DNA from: CAYWBU01 sp942491525
GTDB lineage: Bacteria; Desulfobacterota; Desulfomonilia; UBA1062
NCBI GenBank assembly: GCA_942491525.1
Contig: CALOBW010000056.1
Span: 496,001-560,000, forward strand
Length of the DNA stretch: 64,000 nucleotides
Direction of reading: 5' to 3'
Below are positions 27,494 to 35,505 of this stretch, in pieces (position 1 is the first letter of the stretch; each line of letters begins with the position of its first letter). Both the position numbers and the translations under genes were made by a program. Under the pieces are notes generated by a model. That model did not search any database. It worked only from the letters and a program-made list of their open reading frames with translations, and was not told where the DNA came from.

Positions 27494-27556
27494 TAATATT
27501 TCTCCCAACTTACGGCATAGCACGGCGCCGCCGGTTGTATCAAGAGTTGTGGAGTC

Positions 27557-28402
27557 CTATTTGAGCTTTTCGCTGAGGTGCATAATGGTGTTCACGTAGA
27601 CGTCGCTGTGGTTGTAGGTCCAGATGGCGCGGCGCTTCTGCTCCAGGCTGGCTCTCTTTTTCCAGCCGCCCTTGGAGAGGTAGTTGGCGATGCTGGCCAT
27701 GGCGTCATCCATGTCAAAGGGGCTTTTGATGCCGTCGCCGTTGCCGTCCATGCCGTAACGCTTGAACGATGACGGGATGAACTGGGCCGGGCCCATGGCG
27801 CCCGAGAATGAGCTGCGCACCTCCAGCGGGTCGAGGCCCAGCTCATCGGCGATCTCGATCAGGGTGTAGAGCTCGTTCAGGGCCCAGCGGCCGCGTTTCT
27901 GGGCGCGCTCGCGGGCGTTCTCCTCCAGCAGACGCGGGTGCTCGGCGCTGTTGTCGCTGATCAGCTGCTGCAGGTAGTCGTCATCGAGGCTGGCGGCCAG
28001 GCTGAGGTAGGAGTGGAAGGCCTTGTACTTGGGCTCATAGGTGCCCAGCTTGGTCTCCACGATCAGGATGGCGGTGATCACCTCGGCGGGTACGCCATAC
28101 TCCTTTTCCAGCTTCTTGAACTGGGTCTTGTGCTGCTTGATGAACTTTTTGCCCTTGGAGACATAGTTGGGCGAGATGAACATGGTCTTGGTCTTTTTGA
28201 CCTCCACCTTGGGGGAGGAGAAGAAGAGATTCTTGATCACGATCTGGGGGTCGGGGTGGACGCGCGGATCACTCAGCAGCTCAGTCACCCGCTGCTGTTC
28301 CAGACCCTTTTCGATCAGGAGTTCTTCCACATGCTGCAGGTTGGCCGCGTGAAGGTTGGCAGCAGTCAAGAGTATAATAATGGTTAGGGTGAGGTGCTTC
28401 AT
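27557..28402 (-). CDS. Lytic murein transglycosylase, MltB type
   Basis: Periplasmic enzyme that cleaves peptidoglycan to 1,6-anhydro-muropeptides. The 281-residue protein has a Sec signal peptide (cleavage about residue 19) and no lipobox Cys, so it is soluble, like the SltB-type forms. The catalytic Glu lies in AILIVETKLGTY; GAMGPAQFIPSSF and DGIKSPFDMDDAMASIANYL are SLT_3/MltB signatures. A stretch of basic residues (about 65-95) precedes the catalytic domain. Confidence 0.9.
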   Translation of the reverse strand: MKHLTLTIIILLTAANLHAANLQHVEELLIEKGLEQQRVTELLSDPRVHPDPQIVIKNLFFSSPKVEVKKTKTMFISPNYVSKGKKFIKQHKTQFKKLEKEYGVPAEVITAILIVETKLGTYEPKYKAFHSYLSLAASLDDDYLQQLISDNSAEHPRLLEENARERAQKRGRWALNELYTLIEIADELGLDPLEVRSSFSGAMGPAQFIPSSFKRYGMDGNGDGIKSPFDMDDAMASIANYLSKGGWKKRASLEQKRRAIWTYNHSDVYVNTIMHLSEKLK

Positions 28403-28523
28403 CTGGTTCTCCTGAAATTTGATTATCAGATATTAGTCAGGCGGCCGCTAAGACTCAAGCTAAATATTCTTAATTTAAGAGTAACCTTGACTTATGCGCG
28501 CCAGCCGGCATAAAACGCTGTCC

Positions 28524-29858
28524 ATGAAAAGGCTCTTAGTTGCAAATCGGGGAGAGGTTGCCCACCGGATTCTGCGTACAGCCCGGGAGATCGGGTTGGA
28601 GACGGTGGTGGTCTATTCTGAAGCTGACAAGGATATGGAGTATCTGAACTATGCCGATGAGCGCGTTCAGATCGGTCCGGCTCAGGCTACCAAGAGTTAT
28701 CTTAATATCGACGCCATCATTTCGGCGGCGATTGTCTGGAAGGCCAATGCCGTGCATCCGGGCTACGGGTTCCTCTCGGAGAATCCGCGCTTTGCCGCGC
28801 GTTGCGAGGAGAACGGCATCTGCTTTATCGGGCCCGCCAGCTCGACTATCCGGACTATCGGCAACAAGTCACGTACCAAGCAGGCTGCCGAAGCCTTGAA
28901 CATTCCGACCATTCCCGGTTCCGAAGGCGTTGTGCCGGATGTGGCCGCAGCCAAGGTGATGGCCCGCGAGATCGGCCTGCCGGTCATGATCAAGTCGCTC
29001 TACGGCGGCGGCGGCCGCGGCATGAAGATCTGCTATGACGAGAAGCAGCTCGAGACCCACTTCATGAGCGCCAGCTCCGAGGCCTTGGCCGCCTTCGGCC
29101 GCAGCGAGATCTACCTTGAGAAGTACATTGACGGTCCGCGCCACCTGGAAGTTCAGGTGCTGGCCGATGAATACGGCACCGTGCAGGTGCTGGGCGACCG
29201 CGAATGCTCCATCCAGCGCCGCCATCAGAAGGTTATCGAGGAGGCCCCGGTCTCCAATATTGACGAGGCGGTGCGCGATAATCTCTGGCACTGGTCCCGG
29301 ACGATCATCCAGGCCATCGGCTTTAAGGGCCTGGGAACGGTCGAGTTCCTGATGGACCGTGACGGCCGCTGCTACTTTCTGGAGATCAACGGCCGTCTGC
29401 AGGTTGAGCATCCGGTTACCGAGATGGTCACCGGCATCGATATGGTCAAGGAGCAGATTCTGGTGGCGGCCGGCTCGCACATCAGCGCCCAGACGCCCCG
29501 GATCACCGGCCATGCCATTGAGTGCCGCCTGAACGCCGAGGATCCGCAGCGCAACTTCATGCCTACCACCGGCACCATCTCACGCCTGCGGCTGCCCAGC
29601 GGTCCCGGCAGCCGCGTCGACACCCATCTTTTTGACGGCTGCGTGGTCAGTCCGGACTATGATCCGCTGCTGGCCAAACTGATCGCCCATCATACCACCC
29701 GGGCTGAGGCTCTCAAACGCATGCAGCGCATGCTGGACGAGACCCATCTGCAGGGTCTGATCACCAACAAGGAGCTGCTGAAGATCCTGCTGGCCAATCA
29801 GACCTTCCAGAACGGCGACGCCGACACGACTCTGGTGGGCCAGGTGCTGGGCAGATAA
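28524..29858 (+). CDS. Biotin carboxylase subunit (acyl-CoA or acetyl-CoA carboxylase)
   Basis: A 444-residue ATP-grasp enzyme that carboxylates biotin. The start MKRLLVANRGEVAHRILR matches the conserved AccC N-terminus, so I use ATG 28524 rather than the frame ten codons earlier. HPGYGFLSEN, YGGGGRGMK, GDRECSIQRRHQK and RLQVEHPVTEMVTG are present. The usual MGDK motif reads IGNK and the residue before the Gly-rich loop differs from typical AccC, so it may serve a propionyl-CoA or pyruvate carboxylase instead. No biotin carrier or carboxyltransferase gene is adjacent. Confidence 0.88.
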   Translation: MKRLLVANRGEVAHRILRTAREIGLETVVVYSEADKDMEYLNYADERVQIGPAQATKSYLNIDAIISAAIVWKANAVHPGYGFLSENPRFAARCEENGICFIGPASSTIRTIGNKSRTKQAAEALNIPTIPGSEGVVPDVAAAKVMAREIGLPVMIKSLYGGGGRGMKICYDEKQLETHFMSASSEALAAFGRSEIYLEKYIDGPRHLEVQVLADEYGTVQVLGDRECSIQRRHQKVIEEAPVSNIDEAVRDNLWHWSRTIIQAIGFKGLGTVEFLMDRDGRCYFLEINGRLQVEHPVTEMVTGIDMVKEQILVAAGSHISAQTPRITGHAIECRLNAEDPQRNFMPTTGTISRLRLPSGPGSRVDTHLFDGCVVSPDYDPLLAKLIAHHTTRAEALKRMQRMLDETHLQGLITNKELLKILLANQTFQNGDADTTLVGQVLGR

Positions 29859-29901
29859 AGCACGCCTTGCGTAGCAGGCAGCCGGCGATATATTAGACAG
29901 C

Positions 29902-31377
29902 ATGGAAAAACCAAGAGAACAGTGGGGTTCAAGGGTCGGCTTCATTCTGGCGGCCGTGGGTTCAGCCATCGGACTGGGCAACATCTGGCGCTTCCCCTAC
30001 ATCGCCTATGAGAACGGCGGCGGCGCCTTCTTCATTCCCTACCTTTTCGCCATGCTGACCGCCGGCATCCCGCTGCTGATTCTGGAGTTCGGGGTCGGTA
30101 AACGCTTTCGCGGCGGGGCGCCCAAGATCTTCGCCTCCATCAACCCCAAGTGGGAGTTTCTGGGCTGGTGGCAGGTCTTCATCTGCTTCGTGATCTCGCT
30201 CTACTATGTGGCCATCATCGGCTGGTCGATCTGCTACTTCGGGCTGGCCTTTGTGCAGGGCTGGGGCACGGACACGGGCGGCTTCTTCATGCAGAATTTT
30301 CTGCAGATTTCCGACAGTCCGCTCAATTTCGGCGGCATCCGCTGGCCGATCTACGGCGCGATCGCCTTCTGCTGGATCATCTGCTGGGTGGTGCTGGTCA
30401 GCGGCGTGCGCTCGGGCATTGAGCGGGCCGGCAAGATCTTCATGCCCCTGCTCTTCGTGCTGGTGCTGGTGATCATGGGGCGCGCAGTCATGCTGCCGGG
30501 GGCGGCAACCGGCATCGACTGGATGTTCAAACCCGACTTCAGCGCGCTCAGCAAGGGCAGCGTCTGGATTGCGGCCTACGGCCAGGTCTTCTACTCGCTT
30601 TCGGTCGGCTTTGCGATCATGCTGACCTATGCCAGCTATCTGCCGGCCAAACAGGATGTGACCAACAACGCCTTCATGACCGCCTTCATCAACTGCGGCT
30701 TCAGCATGCTCTCGGGCATCATGATCTTTGCGGTGCTGGGTTACATGGCCGCGGCCAAGGGCGTGGGCGTGGACGAGGTGGTCAGCTCGGGGGTGGGCCT
30801 GGCCTTTGTGACCATCCCGCAGGCCATCAATCTGATGCCGGCGCCGGTCCTGATCGGCACGCTCTTCTTCGGCGCCCTGGTCTTTGCCGGCCTGAGCTCC
30901 CAGATCTCGATCTGCGAGGCCTGCATCGCGGCCGGCATGGAGAAGTTCAACCTGGACCGCAAACGGGCCGCTTCGCTCTACTGTCTGCTGGGGCTCTTTG
31001 TGGGCGGCATCTATGCCAGCAACGCCGGGCTGCTGGTGCTGGACATCGTGGATCACTTCGTCAACAACTTCGGCGTGCTGCTGGCCGGCTTGACCGAGAT
31101 CATCCTGCTCTCCTGGTTCTTTGACGTTCAGGGCATCCGCACCACCATCAATGAGGTCTCAGACTTCTCGGTCAACAACAGCTGGGTCTTCTGTCTGCGC
31201 ATCATCACCCCGCTGGTGCTGGGCTATATGGCGATCCGCAATCTGATCATCGATCTGCAGAGCCCTTACGGGGGTTACGATTTGAACGCGACGGTGGTTT
31301 TCGGCTGGGGCACGGTGATCTTTGTATTCCTCTGCTCGCTGATTGTGCAGGGACGTCTGGGAGGCAGTTATGAGTAG
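29902..31377 (+). CDS. Sodium-dependent NSS family amino acid transporter
   Basis: A 491-residue LeuT-fold symporter (SLC6/NSS family) with about twelve membrane helices. The N-terminal GSAIGLGNIWRFPYI is the conserved unwound TM1 sodium and substrate site, followed by GGGAFFIPYL. These carriers import amino acids with sodium. The adjacent 31-codon gene encodes a MetS-like small subunit, which suggests a methionine/alanine-type MetPS system. It consumes the sodium gradient implied by the ATP synthase c-subunit. Confidence 0.93.
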   Translation: MEKPREQWGSRVGFILAAVGSAIGLGNIWRFPYIAYENGGGAFFIPYLFAMLTAGIPLLILEFGVGKRFRGGAPKIFASINPKWEFLGWWQVFICFVISLYYVAIIGWSICYFGLAFVQGWGTDTGGFFMQNFLQISDSPLNFGGIRWPIYGAIAFCWIICWVVLVSGVRSGIERAGKIFMPLLFVLVLVIMGRAVMLPGAATGIDWMFKPDFSALSKGSVWIAAYGQVFYSLSVGFAIMLTYASYLPAKQDVTNNAFMTAFINCGFSMLSGIMIFAVLGYMAAAKGVGVDEVVSSGVGLAFVTIPQAINLMPAPVLIGTLFFGALVFAGLSSQISICEACIAAGMEKFNLDRKRAASLYCLLGLFVGGIYASNAGLLVLDIVDHFVNNFGVLLAGLTEIILLSWFFDVQGIRTTINEVSDFSVNNSWVFCLRIITPLVLGYMAIRNLIIDLQSPYGGYDLNATVVFGWGTVIFVFLCSLIVQGRLGGSYE

Positions 31378-31465
31378 CGGGGCCATTGTGATGCTGATCG
31401 TGGGGCTGGGTATAACCTGGGGCGGGGCCGCCGTCTGTATTATAATTGCGCTGCGCAGGCGCTGA
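31370..31465 (+). CDS. MetS-like small subunit of NSS transporter
   Basis: A 31-codon gene overlapping the end of the symporter gene, with GGGAGG seven bases before ATG 31370. The peptide is a single membrane helix starting MSSGAIVMLIVGLGITWGG and ending in three arginines. This pattern matches the MetS small subunits described for methionine/alanine NSS importers, which are required for activity. It is short enough to be missed by automatic gene calling. Confidence 0.85.
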   Translation: MSSGAIVMLIVGLGITWGGAAVCIIIALRRR

Positions 31466-31527
31466 GAAGCTAACTGACTGGATTTGCTCCGGCAGGCGTG
31501 TTATGGGTCCAGGCTGGAGGTTTTATG

Positions 31528-32772
31528 ATGAACACCTTTTTGTACGGCTTTCTGAGCATCTTCGTTTTGAGTGCTCTGCTCAAGTGGGGACTTGACCGTC
31601 TCAATATCATGAATCTGAAGCGCTGCGGTGCGGATGTGCCGGCCTGCTTTGCTGGTGAGATTGAGGGCGAAACCCTGACCCGGATGCGCGACTACACCGT
31701 GGCCTCCAGCCGCTTCGGTTCTTTTACGCGGCTCTTCAATGCGGCCTTTGTGCTCTTCATTCTCTTCAGCGGCATGCTACCCATGTTCACCGGCTGGATC
31801 GAGAGCCTGGAGCTGGGCTTCATTCTGAGCGGGTTGATCTTCTTCTTCGGCTTCTCGCTGCTCAGCGGTATCCTGGGCATCCCATTTGACCTCTACGACA
31901 CCTTTGTGATCGAGCGCCGCTTCAACTTCAGCACCATCACCTGGAAGATCTGGCTGACCGATCTGATCAAGTCGACCCTGGTCTCCATCATTCTGATGGG
32001 CATCTTCCTTTCGGTCTTCCTGCTGCTGATCGACAAGAATCCGACCAGCTGGTGGATCTGGGTCTGGCTCTTCTACGTCTCCTTCCAGCTGCTGCTGGTC
32101 TGGCTCTACCCGGTGGTGATCGCGCCGCTCTTCAATAAGTTTGAGCCCATCGAGGATGAGGAGCTCAAAAGCGGCATCACCGATCTGGCCACCAAGGTGG
32201 GCATGCAGCTCAAGGGCATCTTCAAGATGGATGCTGGCACGCGCTCCAAACACTCCAACGCCTACTTCACCGGCATCGGCAAGACCAAGCGCATCGTGCT
32301 CTTTGATACCCTGATCAACAATCATGATCTGGATGAGGTGATCGCGGTGCTGGCCCATGAACTGGGCCACTTCAAGCTGGGTCACATCAGGAAGCAGCTG
32401 GGCCTGGGCCTGGTTGTCTCGCTGGCGGCCCTCTATCTGATGCAGCTGGTTCTGAGCGGCGATCTGCTCTATGAGAGTTTCGGGGTCCAGCCCGGTCTGA
32501 CCTATGCCGGCCTCTTGATTTTCGGTCTGGTGATCAAGCCCTTGGCTCTTTTTGTGGCGCCCCTGGGCGTGATGCTTTCGCGCCGCTTTGAACGCCAGGC
32601 CGACCGCTTCGCCTTTGATCTGACCGGCTCCTCCGAACCTCTGATCCGGGCGCTCAAGAAGCTGGCCAAGGATAATCTCTCCAACCTGCACCCCCATCCG
32701 CTCTACGCCTGGTGGTACTACTCCCATCCGCCGATTGTGGAGCGGGTTGAGAGATTGAAAAGTTTGCAATAG
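31528..32772 (+). CDS. STE24-type M48 membrane zinc protease
   Basis: Integral membrane metalloprotease of about 414 residues, homologous to CAAX prenyl protease 1 (STE24/ZmpSte24). The zinc motif is HELGH (His277, His281) in VLAHELGHFKLGH, with a third ligand likely in RRFERQADRFAFDL. About seven hydrophobic helices and the family segments YDTFVIERRFNFS and FTGIGKTKRIVLFDTL are present. GGAGG precedes a double ATG; I use the second. In bacteria these proteases act in membrane-protein quality control rather than prenyl processing. Confidence 0.9.
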   Translation: MNTFLYGFLSIFVLSALLKWGLDRLNIMNLKRCGADVPACFAGEIEGETLTRMRDYTVASSRFGSFTRLFNAAFVLFILFSGMLPMFTGWIESLELGFILSGLIFFFGFSLLSGILGIPFDLYDTFVIERRFNFSTITWKIWLTDLIKSTLVSIILMGIFLSVFLLLIDKNPTSWWIWVWLFYVSFQLLLVWLYPVVIAPLFNKFEPIEDEELKSGITDLATKVGMQLKGIFKMDAGTRSKHSNAYFTGIGKTKRIVLFDTLINNHDLDEVIAVLAHELGHFKLGHIRKQLGLGLVVSLAALYLMQLVLSGDLLYESFGVQPGLTYAGLLIFGLVIKPLALFVAPLGVMLSRRFERQADRFAFDLTGSSEPLIRALKKLAKDNLSNLHPHPLYAWWYYSHPPIVERVERLKSLQ

Positions 32773-32840
32773 GCTGTGTAACCGGGATTGGATAGTTGGC
32801 GACTTAGTGTAGGACTCTTCATCGAGCCCCACTCAAATAT

Positions 32841-32877
32841 GGGCGGACAGCATCGGGCTGTCCGCCCGCTTCTCTTT
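32841..32877 (+). terminator. Intrinsic terminator after STE24 gene
   Basis: GGGCGGACAGC (32841-32851) and GCTGTCCGCCC (32857-32867) form a perfect 11-bp stem with a 5-nt loop, followed by GCTTCTCTTTT. It separates the convergent STE24 and acyl-CoA ligase genes and may also stop the leftward transcript. Confidence 0.85.
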
Positions 32878-34664
32878 TAGGCGTAGATCTCTTCAATCAC
32901 GCTAGCGTACTTCTTGTTGATCACGGCCCGTTTGACCTTGGAGGTGGGGGTCAGCTCGTCGGTCTCCTGGGTCCACTCGGCGGCCAGCAGCTTGAACTTC
33001 TTGATCTGGGAGGCGCGTGAGAAGTGCTCGGAGTGCAGGCGCACCTCCTGCTCGATCAGGCCCACCACCTGGTCATTCTCGACCATTTCGGCGTAGTCGC
33101 CGAACTTGAGCCCGCGCTCGCCGGCCCAGGCCTCGACCTTTTCAAAGCTGGGGATGATCAGGGCGCTTAAAAATTTGCGGCGGTCGCCGATGATGCAGAC
33201 CTGGTCGATGTAGGGCGACTCCTTGAGGCTGTTCTCCAAGTTCTGGGGCGAGATGTTCTTGCCGCCGGCCGTGATGATGATGTCCTTGAGGCGGCCGGTG
33301 ATGGTGACGTAGCCGTCCTCGTCGATGGAGGCCAGGTCGCCGGTCTTGAGCCAGCCGTCGGCGGTGAAGGCGGCCCTGGTGGCCTCTTCATTATTGTAGT
33401 AGCCCTGCATGACCTGGGGTCCCTTGATCAGCAGTTCGCCCTCAGGCGAGATCATCTGCTGGGTCTCGGGGATGGCCGGGCCGATGGTGCCGGGCTTGAT
33501 GAAGTCCGGGCGGTTGACGTTGGTCACGGGCGAGGTTTCGCTGAGGCCGAAGCCCTCGGTGATGGGTACGCCCAGGCCGAGGGTGAATTCGGCATCGGCC
33601 ACCGCGAGGGGGCCGCCGCCCGAGATGACCACCTGCAGGCGGTCAACGCCCAGGGCATCTTTGATCTTGCCCAGCACCAGTTTGTGGGCCAGTGCATATT
33701 TGAGGGCAAAGATGCCTCTCCTGGGTTTGTTGTTGCAGATGTAGGGCAGGTTCTTCTTGCCCTGGCGCAGCGACCAGTCGAATATCTTGCGTTTCAGGCC
33801 GCTGGCGGTCTCGGCCTGGGCCAGGACGCCGGCGTGCAGCTTCTCATAGAGGCGCGGTACGCTGACCAGCATGCTGGGGTGAACTTCCTTGAGGTTTTGG
33901 GCCACGGTTGTGTGGTTTTCGGCAAAGTAGACCTGCGAGCCGGACTGGATGGCCAGATAGTAACCCACGATGCGTTCAAAGGCGTGGGAGAGCGGCAGGA
34001 AGGAGAGCAGCACCTTGGGGCTCTCCAGCATGGGGTAGATGGCGCCGCGGCACTGCATGGTGTTGGCCACCAGGTTGCTGTGGGCTAAGGTGACGCCCTT
34101 GGGGTTGCCGGTGGTGCCCGAGGTGTAGATCAGGGTGGCGATGTCTGTCGATGCAATGGCCTGCAGGCGGCGTTCAAATTCGCGCTGGTCTTGATGCTGG
34201 CGGCCCAGATTGAGGCACTTTGAGAAGTCGCTCAGATTGGGGTGCTGGGTGGCGATCGGATCAAAGGAGATGACCTCGTCCAGTTGGTTGTCGGGATTGT
34301 TGAGCAGGTTGTCCACCTGGTCGCTGGTGCCGGCAAAGCAGATTCTGGAACCCGAGTCCTTGAGCACGTAGGCGCTCTCCTGGGGGGTGTTGGTGGCGTA
34401 GATCGGGACGTTGACGGCGCCGATGGAGAGGATTGCCAGGTCGGCTACCCACCATTCGTAGCGGTTGGGGGCGAAGAGGGCGACGCGGTCACCCTGTTTG
34501 ACTCCGCGGGCAATGAGGTAGGTGCCCAGGTTGTGCACCATGTCGGCCATTTCATTCCAGTTGATGTCCTGGTATTTGCCGGCCTTGTTCTTGTATGAAA
34601 CGCAGGGGCGTGCGCCGAAGTTCTGGACACTCTCCTGGAAGATAGTTGCTACTGAGTTGTGCAT
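32877..34664 (-). CDS. Long-chain fatty acid-CoA ligase (AMP-forming)
   Basis: A 595-residue ANL-superfamily enzyme that activates long-chain fatty acids to acyl-CoA. The P-loop is YTSGTTGNPKG, the A4-A5 region is EGFGLSETSP, and the hinge GDLASIDEDGYVTITGR with the following KDIIITAGGKNISP is complete. Length and the N-terminal YLIARGVKQGDRVALFAPN fit the FadD15/ACSBG-type bacterial long-chain ligases. It is monocistronic here and could feed either beta-oxidation or phospholipid remodelling. Confidence 0.92.
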   Translation of the reverse strand: MHNSVATIFQESVQNFGARPCVSYKNKAGKYQDINWNEMADMVHNLGTYLIARGVKQGDRVALFAPNRYEWWVADLAILSIGAVNVPIYATNTPQESAYVLKDSGSRICFAGTSDQVDNLLNNPDNQLDEVISFDPIATQHPNLSDFSKCLNLGRQHQDQREFERRLQAIASTDIATLIYTSGTTGNPKGVTLAHSNLVANTMQCRGAIYPMLESPKVLLSFLPLSHAFERIVGYYLAIQSGSQVYFAENHTTVAQNLKEVHPSMLVSVPRLYEKLHAGVLAQAETASGLKRKIFDWSLRQGKKNLPYICNNKPRRGIFALKYALAHKLVLGKIKDALGVDRLQVVISGGGPLAVADAEFTLGLGVPITEGFGLSETSPVTNVNRPDFIKPGTIGPAIPETQQMISPEGELLIKGPQVMQGYYNNEEATRAAFTADGWLKTGDLASIDEDGYVTITGRLKDIIITAGGKNISPQNLENSLKESPYIDQVCIIGDRRKFLSALIIPSFEKVEAWAGERGLKFGDYAEMVENDQVVGLIEQEVRLHSEHFSRASQIKKFKLLAAEWTQETDELTPTSKVKRAVINKKYASVIEEIYA

Positions 34665-34867
34665 GGCTACTCCTTTGTTGAACTGTTGATTATAAATAAC
34701 AATAAGATCGCCTTTAAATGCAATGAATTTATGTCGCTTGTGAAATATTGATCTAATATATTAGCAATCATCAATGATAAGTATAGATCGGCGGCCGTTG
34801 AATGGGGCTGGATTATTGTGCTGGTTTTGGCTATATTGCGTATTAGTTACAGCAAAGGGGGGCGTAT

Positions 34868-35143
34868 ATGGGTTTCGTGATCATGTGTCTGGGAGGTATC
34901 CTGATGATAGCCGGGTTCTCCATCTTTGTGGTTAATATGATCAACTATCTGATTCATGGCACCTGGAATCCGGCACCTCTGCTTGACCTGCTGAATTCTC
35001 TGCCGCCGGATGTGGCGCGTGCCATAGCTTCGCCCGAACCTCTCTATAATCTGCTGCAGGTGACGCCCCAGTTTACCGGTTATTTCTTCCTGGGACTGAT
35101 TCTGTTCTTCCTGGGCCGTCGCATCAAACACCGCTTCGACTGA
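34868..35143 (+). CDS. Small two-helix membrane protein, unknown
   Basis: A 91-residue protein with one hydrophobic helix at each end (about 2-24 and 68-85) and a hydrophilic, Pro-rich middle, ending in a basic RRIKHRFD tail. No family is recognised. It lies alone between the acyl-CoA ligase and the SCP2-oxidoreductase gene, each on separate transcripts. The start is AT-rich with a purine-rich GGGGGG-like element nearby. Confidence 0.5.
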   Translation: MGFVIMCLGGILMIAGFSIFVVNMINYLIHGTWNPAPLLDLLNSLPPDVARAIASPEPLYNLLQVTPQFTGYFFLGLILFFLGRRIKHRFD

Positions 35144-35252
35144 TCCTGCTTTCACGGGCCGGCCGCTGTCCGAGCGGCTCCAAGGCTCATTTTTCCCGGT
35201 GGTGGTGTGTAATTTTTAACGCCTGAGGCATAGTGAGCATTCTAAATTATTA

Positions 35253-35281
35253 TTGACTTTGTTTTATTTATTGCTTACAAA
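35253..35281 (+). promoter_or_regulatory. Possible promoter in the long leader of the SCP2-oxidoreductase gene
   Basis: The 360-bp gap after the small membrane protein is AT-rich and has no gene. TTGACT (35253-35258) with 17 bp to TACAAA (35276-35281) is the best promoter-like match. Farther down, CAGCAT...ATGCTG near 35373-35391 and CGTAGA...TCTACG just before the ribosome-binding site are inverted repeats that could form leader hairpins. Confidence 0.35.
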
Positions 35282-35505
35282 CATGAATGCCATTCAGAAC
35301 GCTGATTGTCATTGAGGCTTCGGATGGGGGCTTGGGCGGATAGGCCACTTTAAGGCTCCATAAGTACAGCATATTTTTTTATTTAAAATGCTGAATTTGA
35401 TTTAGGATGCTAATTGTCGCTTGCTATCTGTTGTTGCCCGGTGGGATTCGAAACGTAGATATCAGAAGGGATATGATCTCTTCTACGGAACGAAAGGAGA
35501 AGGAA

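Noticed and set aside
27493..27557. Small exonuclease VII subunit gene (xseB) before ispA
   Set aside because: Only about 60 bp separate ispA from mltB; there is no room for the gene and no remnant is seen.
29962..31056. Long antisense frame of 364 codons opposite the NSS symporter
   Set aside because: It mirrors the codon pattern of a clearly real transporter gene; the product is His/Asp/Arg-rich without any recognisable fold. The same applies to the 367-codon frame opposite the lipase (5040-6143).
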